A DNA stretch of 64,000 bases from Lactarius indigo (GCA_025766275.1 JAFKAC010000007.1:682001-746000); one strand, 5' to 3'. Shown: positions 34,644-48,700, counted from the first letter of the stretch. Program-made: numbers and translations. Notes: generated by a model from the letters alone, not told the origin.

Positions 34644-37600
34644 ATGCCAGCCGGGTGTCCTCGAGGGCATGTGCTAGTGGGTAGATAGGGCGGTGGTTGT
34701 GAAGGAGGTGCTGTCCAGCATCGCCGACGAGTATTTTTTTTGTTTGAAGTTCGAAGCCATTAGTGTGCGATTCAGGGCACGTAACCATGTCAGAGCAGGA
34801 CCCACCTATCGTAGTGTAGCACCATCCGGTTCCGTTTACCCAACTCACGCAAGAACTCTCCCGGAATACCCATGCTATGACATGTCCGGTCCAGACCTAC
34901 CCCTTCCGTGCTGCCGCTTGTTTTTCCCAAAAATTCGTTGACCCGTCTCCCGTCAGCGCCCCATCAACTGGCGGCATTTGTAGACCGTTACTAGCGGCTG
35001 GCGCACATCGCTATATAATTCCCAAAGATTCCGCCGGTAATGTCGTCAGGTTTGAACAAAAATATTTGCCGAGGTGGGAAACGGCCCGTATGTAATGAAA
35101 TGGGCTTTCAGCTGACCAGCCTTGGATATGGGTGGTAATTTGGAGCATCGGTGGAAATTGCGAGAAGACTGGCAAAATAACCCAATCATATGTTTGAGGG
35201 AGAACGCGCAATCTCCGTCCTTAGGGTTGAAGTACAATGAACAGCGTGTGGAAAATTCATCGCTCCGTCCCGTCCTCGAGAAGGAGGGTGGAAAGAGGGA
35301 GAAAACAACAAGATGCTAAAAAGCTTTCTCGGCGTTAGAGGATCAAGGTGTCGTCGACTGGCAGTGGCACTGGCAGGCAACCGGGTGGAGACCTTCGGTG
35401 ACACCTCCGTGGCATCACACAGCATTGATCCCATATTTCAGCCCGAACAAGTCGCGATCTGTAGCCGCTCCGGAAACACGAGTTGTCGTAGTAGGTTATC
35501 CCCTTTGACACGCCTGTGTACTATGCCCACTAGTCCCACAATCCCACGCGCATTCACCGACACATAAGCGAACATTTATGACTAAGACTCCCGTCTGTGG
35601 CTTCATTCCATCATTACTGTAGAGCTGGCCGTGACGATGCCAGTGGAAGGGGCCGAGTGACTACGGTCCGACGAAGGCCCGTTCACATGTGAAGCGACAG
35701 GAATTGCATATGCGTACGCACTAGGCGCTGGCTGTTGCGAGGTTCTGTGGAACGCCCGGGAAAGGATCGCGCCCGCTCATTCGTGGGTAGACAAACCTGG
35801 GAAAGGCGAAGCACCACAACCTCCCCTCGATCCGCGGCAGGCCTGGGGTCGCTCTGCCATCATAGGGGTGGAGGTGAGGTTAGCACGCAACTGCCTCACC
35901 ACCTTAAGCGATATTTTCACTTAGAACTCGGGGGCCAATGGGTCATAGTCTAGGAGACAATGGAGGCCCGTTACAAGGCGATGCTTATCTTGGTGAAGTT
36001 CCGTTATTTTCTTTTCTTTCTTTTGGGGACTCAGTCACTTGGAACCCACCTGAATCGTAGGCCCATGGAGCTCGGGGTCTAGTCCCTGAACACGTACATG
36101 GAAGCGGTATTTTGTCCGAGAATGCAAGGATACCGACACAAAGAGGTAAGGCGCTCTGGGACCGCAAAGGCAGAAAACCAAAACAGGACCTCGCTCAGAC
36201 GTCAAGAAACTGCCTTCCAGCACGGAGAAAAGTAGACGTGGCATTCTTTCCCTGCCACTTCCTTCCGCCCCACGACAGCGGAGAGGGAAGGCAGGGGAAA
36301 GAAGCGCAGGGACTGATGGTTCCCGTCAACGGCACGCGCGTGGGTCGTGGAGGTTCATTTTTGAACTTGAACGCCACAGGAACGGCAGGTTTTGATCAAT
36401 CGGCGATGAGCAGGCCTAAGGGTATTGAGCGACGAGCGAGTAGAATGCGTGTGTGCGGTAGGAGAGCCTGAGCGAGGAGGGCTTGGGTAGGACATGGCAC
36501 TCGCAGCGGCGATCGGGACCGTGACGAAGCGTACCACTGCAGTGAGGACAGAGCAGTGGATGTTTCTTCGCAATGTAGTAGGGATCGAGAGAAACCGTGT
36601 TCACGGACCGCGGTGGGCACATGACAGATAGCGACTGTCAATAATAGTGCTGGATGAAACATCGACGGCGAAAGGAAGTGAGTTGGACTGCTCGAAGCTG
36701 TCAGAGTATGTCAAGAGAAGTGCACCACGAGTGTCAGAGTGGTGTGCGGTGCTGTCCGACGGGAAATCACGAGGGGGCTTGGCAACTTGGGAGGTCTGGC
36801 TACGTAGATCCGGCGGCAGAGAGTCCAAAGCGAGTGACTCGGAGAGGCTACTCTGCGTTGTCCCCGGGGTTACCACCGTCTTGGCATTCAGAGGGGAGTT
36901 GCCGTGTCAGTGTTGTTTGAGGTTGTTGCGCTATAGAAGCATTCGCTGAAAGAATGATGCCCCGGGGGCCCCCTTCATATCGTCGGCCGAAGATGCTTCG
37001 AAGCTTATGCTTGCAGTGCTCCCGCTTCGGCGGCGAGACCTCCTGGATAAAAGTAGAATATCAGTCGCTCGAAAACGTTGGAAAACGTCGATGGTACTAC
37101 ATGGAAGATTTAAATCACTGGCAGGCAAGATCTCTAGCGACAAGGACCCGATGTCTATCCTCCTGGTTGCTTCTGTGTATACCCACAAGAGATCGTCCTT
37201 TCTATCCTCTTTTTAAAGAGACAAGGGTAACCCCGGCTTGAGGTAAGTAACTCGATGGCGTGAGAGGCCGGAAAAGCATTGGTGACAACAGGCCTAGATC
37301 GATGAAACTATAGTTTCGTACAGAGGCCGCTGCGCAGAGGGATGGTTCTGGCATGTCGCCAGTCGTGTACAGTATATCAAATATCCTAGCAGCGTGGCCC
37401 ATGAGTGCATGAGTACGCGATGCACTCATGAATGGGGATACCCCATAGGTGAGTCGAGCACTCTGGCTCAAAGTAGGCGCCAGTTTCAATAATACGTAAA
37501 TGAAAACAGTTCCTGGAAGTGGTTGGTTTTGAGGATGGAGCAAGGACTGCCATTCGTTGCGGGAGAATGTTGATTATTTTTTTTTTGTTGTGCGGCGAAG

Positions 37601-38377
37601 TCGGTCTAGGTACGGAATTTCGTAAACCCCCGTTTAGCAGGTGGAACGAGTTCTTAAGTCGGGAGAATTCGATCATATAGCACATCTTATAGACCAGAGG
37701 AAGGGGGTTGTCAGATTTTCGTCAGATACGGTGTGATCGGTCTAAGATTACCAGGCCCCGAGTCTGCACCCGTGCATTGGTATCACAATAAATGGCGCCG
37801 CGGAGTGGGTAAATTGAACCAGAAATTCGGCAAGCTTGGATCAGTTAAGGTGGAAAATTATGCCAAGGAAGAAATAAAGTGAGAAAGAAAGAAAAACATA
37901 CCATCCCGCCGGAAAGATCTTGCCATGGGGATGGCTTCGCCATTGCCCGGTTACCAAAAATGTAGGTGGAAGGAGAGACGCGTATGTGGATCTCTTCGAG
38001 AAGTTCATGTGCTGCTAAGAGGCGTGCTACAAGCGCGGCACCAAGTCACCGCGTTGGATATGAGATCACAGATCCATTCGCTTGATCAATAACACACGAC
38101 CTGTCCGTCTCCTTAGTCCAGGATTCTCAAATCCTCGTGCACTGCGCCAGACCAGGCTTACCATGGCGCTTTCTCAGGCCGCAGCTTGTCAAACTCTTAT
38201 TTTAATACACTCCCCTCCCTCCACCAACTTCACCCTCCTCGTCCCCATTCCGTCCTCTTGTTCTTCCGTCCTTCAGAACGTCCTTCCCGTCGTCACCTTT
38301 CCTCCTTCCAGATTAGCACACCTTCGACAACAGGTTAAATAAAATTTTATCCCGCTCTAAAAAAGCCTCACTGGAGC
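34644..38377. other. Gene-poor stretch of 3.7 kb
   Basis: No reliable gene. Several minus-strand frames of 80 to 115 codons (for example 36601-36876, 36931-37188 and 37202-37543) have protein-like composition but do not join through splice sites into one product and carry no known motif. A minus frame near 36416-36622 has a CPHC...CEC pattern that could suggest a zinc ribbon but lacks proper spacing. The segment could be decayed coding or transposon sequence; no repeats or terminal inverted repeats were visible by eye. The last part holds the promoter of the 38.4-kb gene. Confidence 0.4.
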
Positions 38378-39868
38378 ATGGCACTCGCCCAATATCCGCC
38401 CTTTCTCGACAGACCACTGCCCATTCAGAGCAAGAACCCCTACTTATTGAGCGTTGGTCCGAAGCAGCCTCTGCCAATGTCCAATCCCTACTCCTGGAAC
38501 AAGCCCGCTTCTGGCCTTGAGTCTTGGGATACGCCACAGACGTCATGGACAATTGATTCCTCTTATTCGACGCTCCAGTCCGCTGTCCAACCCAGCGATC
38601 CCACTCCATCTCAGGCAGCATCTGTGGCGCATCCGCTTCAGCATGCTCTTCCTGAGTCTTCGCGATGCGATCCATCGTTATCGTCGCGCCTTTCCGTAAC
38701 AGAGCTCGGGCCTTTGTCGTCGCACTCTCCTGGGTTACGAGGTCTCGACCCCATGTTCAGATTCCCCCCCACAGGCAACGACCTATTGTATAGCATGGAC
38801 GACGGCCTTGACGTGGAACACGCACCAATATTAACGCACAAAAGCGCACCTGTCGTAAAGGAAGAGCAAGAGGATTCGTCCGTTACCGCTGCCTTTGTTT
38901 TTGAGTCGTCCCCGTCGACGCCGGGTCCAAGCAACGAAGGACCGAGAGAGACCCAGGTCCCGTTGCGCGCGACGCAAGCCACCAAAGCAATGCGAAAGAT
39001 GATGAGCGTCTTTCGCTTGAACCCATTTGCTGTTCAAGGGAGCGCCCCGACAATGGAGGAGGCGGGTCCCCTCGAGGAGGAGGGGCGCTTATTCGAATTC
39101 CAGCTGCGTCTTGGTGACTCATCCCCACCATCATCTCCCCCCGTCCGCCCAGCGAGCACACTTCCCGACTCACGGACTACGTCGCCGAGCGATGATTGGA
39201 TGGGGCGAACGCGTCCTCCGTCGGAGGTCGGAAATAGGAGAATCATGGAGACCCCAGGTACAACGGACGGGTCGGGCTGGGGCTATCAGCTTCCCACCGA
39301 GCTTTCACCGCCTTTCACTTTGCCACCCAACGTAATGGAGTGCAGAGACCCAGGAGCGGACGGGGTGACTGGGCGCTTGGGAATAGGTGAGTCGCTGATT
39401 GGGTTAACCAACCCAAGAGGGGGTGGAAGGGAGGGGTGCCAGTGTGACAGAAATGGTTGACGAATTGTCCTGCAACGCTAGGGTCGCGTACTGTGCAGAC
39501 ACCAAATCTACGATATAGTGCATATAGCCAAGGCACGCAGAGCCCACCTGGGAGAGGTGGTGCTCATAATTGTGCGTATGGGTATGCTGCGATCCCAGAA
39601 CAAGGCCTTCGGAGGTACAGCGGAGCACAGAGGGACCCTTCTCGACCGGCGACACCCGGGCCAAGTTACGCTAACGTGTTTGAGGTGAGCTTCTCAGTGT
39701 CACTGTGGCGCTGTAGTAAAGTCTCAAGATGGGTTGAAGCACCAAGCCACGATGAACACATCCGCCGTCATGAGCGGGGAATCGTTCATCGCGACCTCAA
39801 CCTCGTCGCATGACCCGCGCCGAGCGAGGCGGTGGACCAGTTCCCGGCATCATGGGTCATTTTCGTGA
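38378..39868 (+). CDS. Disordered hypothetical protein
   Basis: Three exons (38378-39386, 39482-39684, 39740-39868) give 446 residues with introns of 95 and 55 bases. The acceptor at 39481 was preferred to the one at about 39507 because only it keeps the frame into a long Gly/Pro/Tyr-rich exon. Most of the protein is Ser/Pro-rich. One ordered-looking block near residues 200-240 (TKAMRKMMSVFRLNPFA, then EEEGRLFEFQLRLG) may be a short conserved motif. The end is basic and Ser-rich (DPRRARRWTSSRHH). A nuclear or regulatory role would fit such composition but is guesswork. No family is recognised. Confidence 0.6.
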
Positions 39869-40241
39869 CTAGTGACGAGTAACCAGTAGTACGTTTGGGG
39901 CTGTTTGGGATTGCGAGGATCCGGAATAGACAGGGGTTTTCTTTTTTCCTTCTTTCTTGACATATTGGAATTTTTTTATGGGTGTAATCATAGTCGGGTA
40001 ATCAATGACGCTGAGACGAGGACTTAGCATCCGATTGGAATGCATGATGGGTCAGGATCACATCAGAGGGAGCCACGTTCATTAGACCAACCGTGGGAAA
40101 GTGCATACAACCGCAACAAGTCGCGTGCTCTTCGCCTGACTCGCTTGGTTGCGAATCCCCCTTCGCTTGCAAACCGACTTCCACAATCTTTCCACCGGCC
40201 ACACTTTCCCTGCGGGAGTGCAGGGACACCGTACCTCCACA
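39869..40241. other. Intergenic stretch
   Basis: The 3-prime flank of the disordered-protein gene and the promoter of the Num1/Mcp5-like gene. A T-rich block lies at about 39940-39985. No gene or repeat was seen. Confidence 0.5.
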
Positions 40242-43200
40242 ATGGCCACTTTCTCTGACGGTCTTTCTCATCCTAAATCCCTTGACTTTTCCTTTCATTC
40301 TTCATCCTCCGACGACATGCGTCAGCATCTTCAAAATCTCCTAGATGGCAAGGAGAAGCAACTACAACAAGCGGCCGCCCTTGGAGAACGCCTCCTCGCA
40401 CAGCGGGTAGAGCTCGAGGAACGCGTCAGACTCATCCAGGAGGTGGATGCCGATAAAACCGACGAAGTAACAGCCGATATGCGGGAGCGATATCGCGAGC
40501 TCGCCGACACGGTCAGGGCCTGGGATTTCGGAAACGTACAGCTCACAACCGCATTCACACACTCGGTTCGTATCTTGATTTCTTCCCATTCAGTCCTCTT
40601 GTTGGTCTTGATTGCCTTCTCTGGATCGTTCTCGTAATTTGCTTCTGCTTCCCTTACAGCGACTAACTTGTTTCTCACGCGCCCCAGAATGTCAACGGCT
40701 CCCTTCCATCTCAACCTTTTGGAGTGCACGAACCTTTGCGAGATGAACCCGAGCGTCCCAAGCCTGCATCTGGCTCCTCTGCTGCTCAGACTCGCAGAGC
40801 CAAGAATGCCGCTCACCGTGCTGATGATGTTGGTGCGTCATTATTTCACCCCCGTACCACCCACACGGTCTCAAGGATACCCTTACGGAATTTAGAGTTT
40901 GCTTTTGAGATTGGCAGCGGTCTTCTTACAGAGGTCAGGCGCCTTCAAAGCCTCTTAGCAGAGCGTGACAAGGCCATTCAAGACATGAAGGAGGAGAAAG
41001 ATGACCTTGACAAGAGCGTCGAAAACCTCCGCGGTGCTCTCAAATCACAAGAGCAAAGCACTGGTCGGTGCTTCTATCATCGACACGGCGTGTTCTCACC
41101 CTCTTCTCACTAGATAAGTACAAAGAGGAGAACTGGAATCTCGAGGTTTCGTTGCAGGAGCTCCGGATTCAATTTGCAGACTCGCAGTCAACAGTCCAGC
41201 GCCTCGAGAGCGAACACAAACGTCTTACTCGTCAACTCAATAAAGCCCGCGAGGCTACCGATCAACACAAGAACGAGGCTGAACGGCTGAAAAATGGTCT
41301 AGAGGAACTCAAGGCAAACCACGAAACTGCCATAGCGCAAGCCCGAAGGCAGGCAGCTAGCCTTCAACGTGACAAATCCGACTTGCAGCAGAGCCTTGAC
41401 ACCATGAAAGCTGAAATGGCACGACTGAATCGCCGACTACCTCGCATGGGTTCTCCAATGACGCCCGAGGGCCGTGAACGGTCTGATCTACTCACCCCTC
41501 ACGATCGTGAGATGAGCGACGTCTTTAGTACCGCTCCTTCAACTAGTCGCAGGCGTGGAGATACCTCTACTGTATTCTCGGCCGACGGAGAATATGATTC
41601 CTCGCCTGACGTTTCGCCGTCGCGTCCCTTCCAAGCTCCCAATCATCCTAGCAATGAGGTTGAGGCTCTTCAGCAACGTTTGGCACACGCACAACGTCAG
41701 ATCAATACTCTCAAGAGTACCCTTCAGCGCGAAAAGGAGTTGAAGATCGAGTACAGGAAACGCCTTGATGCATCACCCGCTGTTAGCGACCTTAACACCG
41801 AAGAATATGTGACTGACGATGACACTGAAGACGGAACGCCTGGCACAGGCAAGAACCCTCGGCGCTTAGGTTCTTTCCGAGCAGGCCGAGGTGGACGTGG
41901 TCGAGGTCGGGGGCGTGGGGGTATCACGCTCATCCAGCGTCTGGAGCATGCGGCACGTAGTCCTCCATCCGATTTCGAGGGAGACGACGAGTTCGGCGCG
42001 GTCACTAGTACACCACCACCACCACTTCCCACTCTTCCTGTATTCTTCGGTGGAGGTGCCGAGGCTGACGATGAACCAGAACCTGATTACCCGGGTGAAG
42101 AGCCAGCCGCAGATCCTCCATCTAACCGAGGCAGCCTGGATGGATTGGACCCTGCCTTTGCTAATGTGCTCAGGCGTTCCTCCTCTTCAGGCTCACTCCC
42201 ATATAATCGTAGCCCGTTACGGCAGGCTGTCGTTTCGCGAACTCTTCCTCGACGATCACGAGGTGGCGCTGCATTCCAAGAAGCCCGACCAGCTTCCCTC
42301 GTTGGCCAACCCGAGGCTCTCGCAGCTGAGCTCTTTGGAACTGGCATGGATTCCGTTGCCGAGGCAGAGATCCGCTGTCGAGACCGCGGAGTTTGGTTGC
42401 CAAACCGAGTTGGAGGTGGTGGTTACAGAGCCTCCACCGCCCATCCAGATCACCCCTGCGGCCCCCGAGAATGCTGACTCCGGCGTTCAGGTTGACCCAG
42501 AAGTTCCTGAACCGAAGTTGATGATAGACACGCCAATGCAAACCGATCCCGATCCGATCCCGCAACCCGAGCCGAAGGTTGTCGTCGAGCGTGCGGACAC
42601 GGGCGTGCAACATGAAACTATTGAAGTCCCTAGGTCCTATGCAGAATCCTCCATCGAGACTGATCCGATAGTTGAGCACCAGACGATTTCGGTCGCTCTG
42701 CCTGCCCCACTCCCCGTCACTTTGCAAGCTGGAGTTCAGACTTTGTCCATGCAAACGGCGGAGACTGCTGTCCAGACTTTGTTGGTCCCTGTTTCAGAGA
42801 AAGTCGATGCCGATGTGCAGACAGTGTCGGTCTCGTCACCTTCGGTTGCATTCGAAGCAAGTGAGGATGCTGATAGTGCCTCGATGCTTAACGACACTAT
42901 CACGTTACCGCATGATGCCAGTGGCGACACGACGATTTATGGCGGAATCTTTACTTCAGAACACGAGCCAGGAGATGGGGAATTCGACGATACCACAACG
43001 GAGACTGGCGCAGACACTGATACTGAAGCAGACTACCAGGATGCTCGTCAGAGCATCCTCCTTACCACCCCAACCGCTTCGATGGAAGATTACCAATCAA
43101 TGCAAACGTTCAGTGATGGCGAAGATGGTGAAGAGACTGACGATGCCGAGAGTATCAAGGCATCGATGCTTTCCTATCGACGAGACGCTGAGAGCAGTGC

Positions 43201-45492
43201 ATCACCACCGCCGGGACCTGGTCACGTAGACACTGTTCAAGTCACGTACGACTCGCAAGCCGTGCAAGCCGAACCTCCCGAAGAGCCCACACCTATATCT
43301 GTCTCTACGTCTGGTCCTTGAGCCCATGCCCGAGCCTGTTCCCCGTCCAGTCTACGAACCGCCGAAGGCAGAACTCAAAGAGATTGCTGTTCAAACAGAC
43401 AAATGGGTCTCTACGCCACCTTCCTCACCCGTGCACCCTCGCGGACTCTCATTACTCGGTCCATTCAAGACGACTAACACGGGAGCTCATCAGTTCCAGT
43501 ATATCGCTCCTCACTCTCCTGGACCTGCACCGACGAGTACACCCATTCACTCAGTCCCGCCATCCCCTTCCGCTGTCACTGGTGTCAGAGACTCCGTTGC
43601 CACAATAATCCCTGTCCCCCGTTCGTTGACTCACGATAGGAGGCAATCTATTGAATCCGCGTTGTCTGGCGCGGACGATAACACACCCCGCTCCCGTATG
43701 CCTGTCGCCTCCCCGGCGCCTGTAGATAAGAGCCGCCCACCAATGATGATGCTTCCCCCGCCTCCTCGAGCACCCCCTCCCCCGAACAGTATGCCCCCGC
43801 CCCAGTTCATACCCGAGAGGAGAATTCCCACTTCATCAACTTCGTCACACGATGTCGCCCCGGGACGCCCAATATCCCCTCCTCCGCCTGAGTTGATTCA
43901 GCGTGCTACAACTCCGACGTTCGGGTCACTCAGGGGTGGTTTACCTCGCCAGCATGGTTCCAGCCTCCCACCAACTGCCCAAGGCCTCGCCTCACGGCCG
44001 TCCACTCATAGTTTCCGTTCGGCGGCTAACGTAGCGTCGCACGTGATGCCGGCGAACGTGATTTCCATCTTTTCTAACCGCGAGCGCGATCGTGTACGTG
44101 AAATGTCTACGACTTCTCTGCAGTCCGACCGCAGTCTTGGGTCGGGGCGTTCATCCATGTCGTCGGACAATCATTATTATCCTGCTCGGTCCCAGTCCAG
44201 GGCTACAAATGCACTCCCTACCGCTGGTGTACTCCCGCAAAATGGCACCGCCGGTCCGTCTACACGTGGGACAGACCCTGCCATCCTTCACGCTATTACG
44301 CAGACGATGATCGGCGAGTTCTTGTACAAGTACACACGTCGAACAATTGGCAAGGGTCATGGCGAGAGGCGGCACAAACGCTTTTTCTGGGTTCACCCGT
44401 ATACTAGAACCCTATACTGGAGTGACGCAGATCCTGGTTCGTCGAACGTTTCAGAATCAAGCGCCAAGAGTGGTGAGTGCCCTCCATCGCTGAGCGTTGC
44501 TTTTTAAAGACTGACGTTCTTACTCGTCTAGCATATATAGAAGGCGTCCGCTCCGTGCTCGATCCTAATCCTCTCCCTCCTGGCCTCCACCAGTACAGTG
44601 TTGTCGTTTCGACGCCGTTTAGGGAGATGAAGTTCACCGCGCCGACCAAGGAGAGGCACGACATATGGCTTAATGTAAAGCTCTTATCCTCTGTGTCCGT
44701 CGTTCTCCTAATCAAGGTGGCTTTTACAGGCCCTCCAATACTTACTCACGAGGCCGGGCGGCATGTCGGCAATGAATGGACTCAACGGCACAAACCAAGG
44801 GCCAGGTCCCTCAACATTTAGCCCCATAGGCAGACACGCTGAACTCCCTGCGGAGGATAATCAACATGAGCACCACAACCCCCAGCTATTGGCCAGTCCC
44901 AAAAGCTTCAGAAGTGGCCGTAGTCTCCATGCCAGTGGCGACACCTGGGGTACCACCTCTCGTGGCCAGCGAAGTACGTCACAGCTCTCAATTGGCGGCT
45001 CCATTGGCAAGCGTTCGGGTACACCAGCTGCTGAATATCTACGATACCCAGGCCCAGAAGGGCCGTACAGTCCGACGAAGTCTTTCGAGCAGGGCGGTGT
45101 TGGAGAGGAAGAGCTAGATTTTGAGCTCCACGATGAGTCCATGTCAGGATCACGGATTCGAGGGGTTGGAAAATGTTCGGGCTTGCTGCGACGGATTACA
45201 CACAGTCGGTGGAAGTCACCAACACCACACCCACCATCATCACCATCACCATTCTCACAAAGACGATCCCCCCTCAGGACGCTCTCGCGTGCGGGATGGA
45301 CATCTAGATGCACACGCCGATCCACCGCGGCCGTCATCGCCGGCCTGGTCTTTCCGCTCTCGCTCAGGCAGCACAACTTCACATGATGGCGGTCTCTTCT
45401 CTGGCAAGCTTCGCTTTGGCTCTCGGCGGTCGGTTAAGACGTCTACCGCCACTTCAGCCATGGAGGTGCACAACCAACCTCAACCTAACTGA
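40242..45492 (+). CDS. Num1/Mcp5-like cortical protein: coiled coil plus PH domain
   Basis: Exons 40242-40565, 40688-40832, 40896-41063, 41114-42231, 42293-43313, 43351-44472, 44532-44674 and 44730-45492 give about 1600 residues. The amino third is coiled coil (EENWNLEVSLQELRIQFAD and on). A long acidic/Pro-rich middle carries recurring VQT-type motifs. A PH domain of the Mcp5/Num1 type lies at 44300-44760: GEFLYKYTRR, HKRFFWVHPYTRTLYWSD and HDIWLNALQYLL. Such proteins anchor dynein and mitochondria at the cell cortex. Frame continuity fails twice: near 43316, where a 37-base intron or one extra T is needed, and near 45146, where one extra base is the only reading that reaches the conserved FEGLENVRACCDG segment. 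The 61-base intron at 42232 is inferred. Family is clear from the PH domain. Confidence 0.82.
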
Positions 45493-45781
45493 TTTTTACA
45501 CCACTCTCCGCATCCTCTTATGCTAGATCCGGCCTCGTATCCCAGACTCATGATACCGTCTACACACTCCTTGATAATTGAATACTGTTGTTGTTCATGC
45601 ACGAATTTACCTAGTGTTATCTGATGTATTTTGACCCATTCCCGTTCAAAAAATTCGCCACACTCCTTTTAATATTTTGAACCAATTGCGATTCTTGCTA
45701 AATACCTGGACACCTCGGGGTACTATACTGAGGAAGACGTGTGCCGTGTCAAATACCGGTCAATAATGCTCCCAAAATATT

Positions 45782-48700
45782 CTATCCCTTGCATGGAAGC
45801 CATTTACCATGGAGCTCGTACGGTGGCTCCATGGGAGAATGTGGAACCACTCTGTATCTAGACGGGCAACCATTTGGTAAGCGAAGGTCAGTACAAACTT
45901 GGACGAGACTCACAGCAGCGATTATCTGCTTGTGAACCAGAGACAAATCTGTATAACGAGGACACGCGTTAGTATCGGTATATTCCCTTTTTTTCCAAGG
46001 TAGAATCGGTAGCCATAGTACCGAGAGAAGAAAGCGAGGGGAGCAAGAAGCGCCAATGACGTACAATCTGGATAGGCCAACGCAGCATTATTGTGATCCT
46101 CCATGAGCATATCTGCAAATTCAATCTCGGCTGCGTCGAAGTTCTGTCGGGCGATCAGAAGCTTTGTCATGCGGCCGCCATTTTCCTTGCATCTTTGTGC
46201 GAGTATATTGTGAACTTGCTTGGAGAGACGGGTGTCCAAGACTGGAAGCTCCGTCTGCACGTGAGTGAGACGAGGTTGATCGAGGTGCTTTGATAGATAG
46301 GGGGAACGCACGATGCGAATATCCACTTTGAATATGTCGTCGACTCCAAACAAGTCGAGAAGGAGCTGCGGAGATGCACTCTGCCCCACCCATAGCACCT
46401 GCAGCTCCTCATTATCTGCGGTACCAAAACGACGATTTAGTAAACCAGAGTGAAGAACCCCGCTCCAGTCACAAATAGCACTGACCTATCAAATAGATAC
46501 CATTCCCCTGCATGAACACATGGCTGCCGCGCATCAACGCTGGCATCTCAACGACACGCGTCTCCGGGTGGGGAAGCGCGATGCTGTCGTCCAGGTCGTG
46601 AATGGCTAGCAGGCGCGGGTATAGGTGACACATAGTGCCGCGCACACTCGCACCGAGCAGTCTATGCCTGTAGTAGTTGCGAACATCGGGGTCAATGTAC
46701 TTCGCTAGTCAAAGGGGTGAATCAGAACCACGACCAGAATCACGGCAAGATTCCGAAAGACAACCTTTCAACGGCTTGCTCTTGAGAATGGACAACGTGT
46801 AGACGGGAAGACTACGGAAAGCTTCTGGGATGACCAACTACGCAGCGAGAAGGTTAACTCCGACGTTACACAGTCGCAGGCAAACAAATTAACGAGGCAC
46901 ACCTGAGTCGGTACAGTCCCGGCCGCACAATTCCGACGGTACGAATACAAGATCGAGGAGCACTGCTCGGTCAGCTCATCTCGAATCACAGATAGTTTTA
47001 GGGTCGGCATGCGAGTGATAGCTAACAAATTGTCAGTTAAATCCAGACATCGGTCATTGCGGCGAAAATAGACTTGCATTGACGCATCAAATGTGCCACC
47101 ACAACGTCCATATCTGCAAACCGAAATACATCGCCAGCGAGCTCGGCAACTTGCAGCGCTAGATTGATCACGCGGACACGACGTTGGCCGTCGATAGTGG
47201 TGTGCAGTACCGCGCATTGGATAGATGCATATTCGCGAGGTGATAATGTTGCTGAATGGGTGAATGACACGGAAATGGCTTGATCGGCATCGAGAGTACC
47301 AAAGGTCGGGGTGGTAGGATTGGGAAGGTGGAATTTACCAGTTAACCTTTCAGCCCGGAGGCCTGCGAACACGCTTCAAATCAGTAAGGACCCCGAAAAG
47401 CTAACAAAGACCCAACCACTCGATGCACGAACTCGGAGGGTACAGTTGTAACCTATCTTGCGCGTAACAATTCGGCGTAACTGCGATTCCATAATCGGGC
47501 CGTCGCGCAGAGGTTTGAAGTCCCAATGGTAGAAAATATCGCCGCCAGACAGAGAAGATACTACACCTGAGCTCGTAGCCTGAATTCAGAAACACAGCTC
47601 CGCGAAAGTTTAGATGCATACCTATGGATGCAATGTCTAAGAATTTCGCTGGGGCCATAAACACGGTGACGCCTACACCCGCATCCGCACATGCCTCGCC
47701 TAAATTGTTCCATTCAATATCACGGGGCAGGTAGGACTTCTTGTCGTCCAGAGTCTCATCGCGATTGGACTGTTCTAGCGGGACCAAACCGCCTGGGCCC
47801 AGTGTCGGAAGAGTGCAAACAAAGGATATAACATGGCCGCCGGTATACACCTTAAAGACACAGACACACCTAAGGTAAGTTAGAACCGGTTGGCGACGAG
47901 GCACGCACCAAAGCCGCGAGAGAGGTGCGGAGAGCAGATCCCAAACAAGACCGGGAAGCGGAATTGGGAGGTAGGGTCGCTTGGCGCTGTTGGAGAATGT
48001 CGAACAAACTTTCAATCACTGCCCTAGGGCGAGATAGTATTGAGCTTAAATCCAAAGCGCTGGGAAGAGCGGGCGCACCGGGACTGATGTGGATCTACGA
48101 ACAGGGCAGAGGGTGGTAACGGAAGGAAGGGCTCGTCAACATCCGGAATAACTAGTTGATGTGGTGTGGTTTGATTAGGCTGTAGCGAAATGTCAATCCT
48201 GGGGTAGCCAGAAGTGAAACACGGCACATACAGAGAGGTCATAAAGATGGACAGCTTCGTCGAAGGTAACCAGCGCAATGCTACATCCTGGTGGTAGGCT
48301 TTCTTGGACTACCTCGGAGCCATCCTCCGAGAAACGGCCATAGAGAACAGTCCTTAGGGCGACGCACGTTGAGGTGAGAAATCCGGAAAGAACGGACGCG
48401 TGGGAGATATCCAACGCGAATATGTATCGAATCGTTTGAGGTATTCGGGCTGCATCGCTCTGGGTGGGATCGACAAAGGAGGTCAATAGATGAGGAGGGG
48501 GATTGGAAGCCCAATAATCGGATGATTGGGAAACGACGAAGTCAACGGTGCCCTTCTGCAGTTCTGGGCGCTCCGAATAGTCAAGACGATTGAAGTTGGC
48601 GTCTAAAGCGGAAAAGTAGTCCGAGGCGACTTACAGTATCCTAACGTGATAAGTCCACCATCGATGTCAAGTCCATGGGTGACTCACCGAGCGTCTCGTG

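Noticed and set aside
36416..36622. Possible zinc ribbon on the minus strand (CPHC and CEC).
   Set aside because: The second Cys pair is wrongly spaced, and no neighbouring exon or conserved motif supports a gene.
42293..42480. Continuation of the Num1/Mcp5-like protein in the frame ending CGPREC.
   Set aside because: That frame stops at once; the other frame continues through the VQT-type region to the PH domain, and a 61-base GT-AG intron links them.
48641..48687. A 6-base microexon (GATACT) in SEC24 between introns of 47 and 32 bases.
   Set aside because: Treating the whole 85 bases as one intron also keeps the frame and gives [10 protein letters not shown], closer to the family; a 32-base intron is implausibly short.
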